DNA of 64,000 nt from NCBI GenBank assembly GCA_012845835.1, contig JABAKD010000018.1, positions 4,796,116-4,860,115 of the forward strand, given 5' to 3'. Position numbers and translations under genes: made by a program. How positions within the stretch are numbered: position 1 is the stretch's first letter; the number at the start of each line of letters is the position of its first letter. This DNA is from Undaria pinnatifida. Lineage: Eukaryota; Sar; Phaeophyceae; Laminariales; Alariaceae. Below, piece after piece: positions 62,805 through 64,000 of this stretch. Under the pieces are notes generated by a model that was not told the DNA's origin, did not search any database, and saw only the letters and a program-made list of their open reading frames with translations.

Positions 62805-63900
62805 CGTCACCATTTTCCTACGTGCGTGTCTCGGTCTTACAGCCGGGTGGAAGCGATGATACGAGCGTGGATACGGTGGAGATCCAGTCGCACTTGGAGG
62901 CCCTGGCACAGGATGTCGCAGGGCGTCTCGCCGTTTCCGGTGTTTCCGCGGCTGTTGAGGTTAAAGTGCTGATTGATTCTGGTTTAGGCATTACAGCTAT
63001 ATCGGAGGAGCTGGTAGAGGCCTTGCAGGGACAGCTGGGGATGACGCAAACCGCGTTAACGCAGACGTTTGTTGGGCATGCGCGTGTGGTGACGTCGTTT
63101 GGCCAGGAGTGTGATAATGAGGCGCAATTGTTTCCGCTCTACGTAACGATTAAAACACCATGGGGACCAGCTCGATTTGCCATTGCGTTTATCGTGCTAT
63201 CTTGGGGAGGCGATGTGGTATTCATCGGGCAGAAGACGCTGAGAGAGAAACTCGGCATTGACGTCATGGCGCAGCTCAAGGCCTATGTACTGAAGGCAAA
63301 AGGGCGTCGAGATGGCGCTGGGACGGAGCTTACAGCTCGTTCTGTGGGCGAGCCCAACGATGGTGTGCGAGTGGCGATGGCTGTCACGGCGTTCGTGCCG
63401 GGTGGCGACGCACCAGGCGACGTGGACGATGAGGTCACACTGACGCTGCCGTCTCAATTAGCCATGATATTCCACGATTCCGAGGTGGTAATGCGGGATC
63501 GTGCGGGCGTCTTGGAGACGGCTGTCAATAACGCTGTTGACCATGGCCCCCGCCGGAATGTGCCAAGATGCTGTGCGATGTCGTTTTTCGCACGCACCTT
63601 GACGTGTTATGTCGGGCGTTGTCGGGTGACCCACCTGCACGCAAGAAGCCTGGGGCGGTCCCATTTCATTCAGGGGCAAGGGTGGCGCGGGCTAAGCCCC
63701 CGTATGAACGTAATCGCCTGCGGTGGAGGGCGGCAGAGTCGTGCTCCGACTGCCGCTCGGTAGTGACGACGAGGTTGTCGTCAAGGAAGCCTGGGAAAGG
63801 CCGTAGGAGGCGGAGAGCACCTGGGAGCCGGTGTTGCGCGTGTTTGATGGCGCGACGGCCGTGCTGCCAAAAGAGCTCAAGGCGCTGCGGCTGAAGATGG
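62805..63900 (+). pseudogene. Gypsy-like protease and start of pol (broken)
   Basis: Within an open frame (usable from about 62805) lies VKVLIDSGLGITAISEELVE, the retropepsin active-site motif, followed by VTIKTPWGPARFAIAFIVL. About 63560 the frame changes and CDVVFRTHLDVLCRALSGDP appears, the segment that normally precedes reverse transcriptase, then further decay. No reverse transcriptase motif is reached before the window ends. Confidence 0.65.
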
Positions 63901-64000
63901 ATCAGAAGCGGGGACTCGTACAACCGTATGGGTTACGTTTTGGACCATATTGTGATTTGGGGGGGATAATTCTGAACGACTGATTTCGGTTTTACCTAAA

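Larger units (their letters stand above)
61108..64000 (+). mobile_element. Gypsy-like retrotransposon remnant, running off the window
   Basis: Gag, zinc knuckle, protease and pre-reverse-transcriptase segments occur in order but in three frames. The copia-like element lies immediately upstream; whether it inserted into this element's 5' part is unclear. No LTR was recognised within the window. Confidence 0.7.

Overview
This is eukaryotic nuclear DNA, dense in repeats. The evidence is a split gene with GT-AG introns of about 0.6 to 15.6 kb, remnants of copia-like, gypsy-like and non-LTR retrotransposons, a tyrosine-recombinase element, hAT-like and other small inverted-repeat elements, satellites, and an interstitial CCCTAA tract. 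The YHYH plus discoidin-like gene architecture, the intron sizes and the style of the retroelement proteins suggest a stramenopile, most likely a brown alga. That assignment is an inference from protein style; no ribosomal or organellar marker is present to confirm it.

Layout. 1-7300: copies of a roughly 250-300 bp inverted-repeat element (called family M here) around a 3.2 kb array of ~24 bp units that changes orientation twice. 7300-19400: mostly unassigned DNA with M copies, a second inverted-repeat family (Q), a two-copy hairpin-bearing repeat (U), a poly-G-bearing repeat (P) and a 500-base N gap at 17164-17663. 19466-48586: nine exons on the plus strand read in consistent phase to a stop codon. 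They encode a YHYH-domain protein with a cysteine-rich stretch, a Pro/Thr linker and a C-terminal discoidin-like domain. The N-terminal exon(s) were not found. The first intron seen, about 15.6 kb, holds a nonautonomous hAT-like element carrying telomere-like repeats, a decayed tyrosine recombinase gene, several P repeats and a 285 bp near-palindrome.

48587-50940: gene-poor flank. 50941-54138: 5'-truncated non-LTR retrotransposon (apurinic-type endonuclease plus reverse transcriptase, RTE-like) with one in-frame stop. 55680-61100: a copia-like LTR element with both LTRs recognisable. Its pol is almost entirely deleted and its 3' LTR is enlarged by about 630 bp of CTT repeat. 61108-64000: a decayed gypsy-like gag-pol remnant running off the window end.

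Functionally, the only convincing host gene is the YHYH/discoidin-like gene, probably a secreted or cell-surface protein. Everything else recognisable is mobile or repetitive DNA, much of it inside the introns of that gene. Most retroelement genes carry stops or frameshifts and look dead. Exon boundaries were placed by eye from splice signals, phase and protein continuity, and need RNA evidence.
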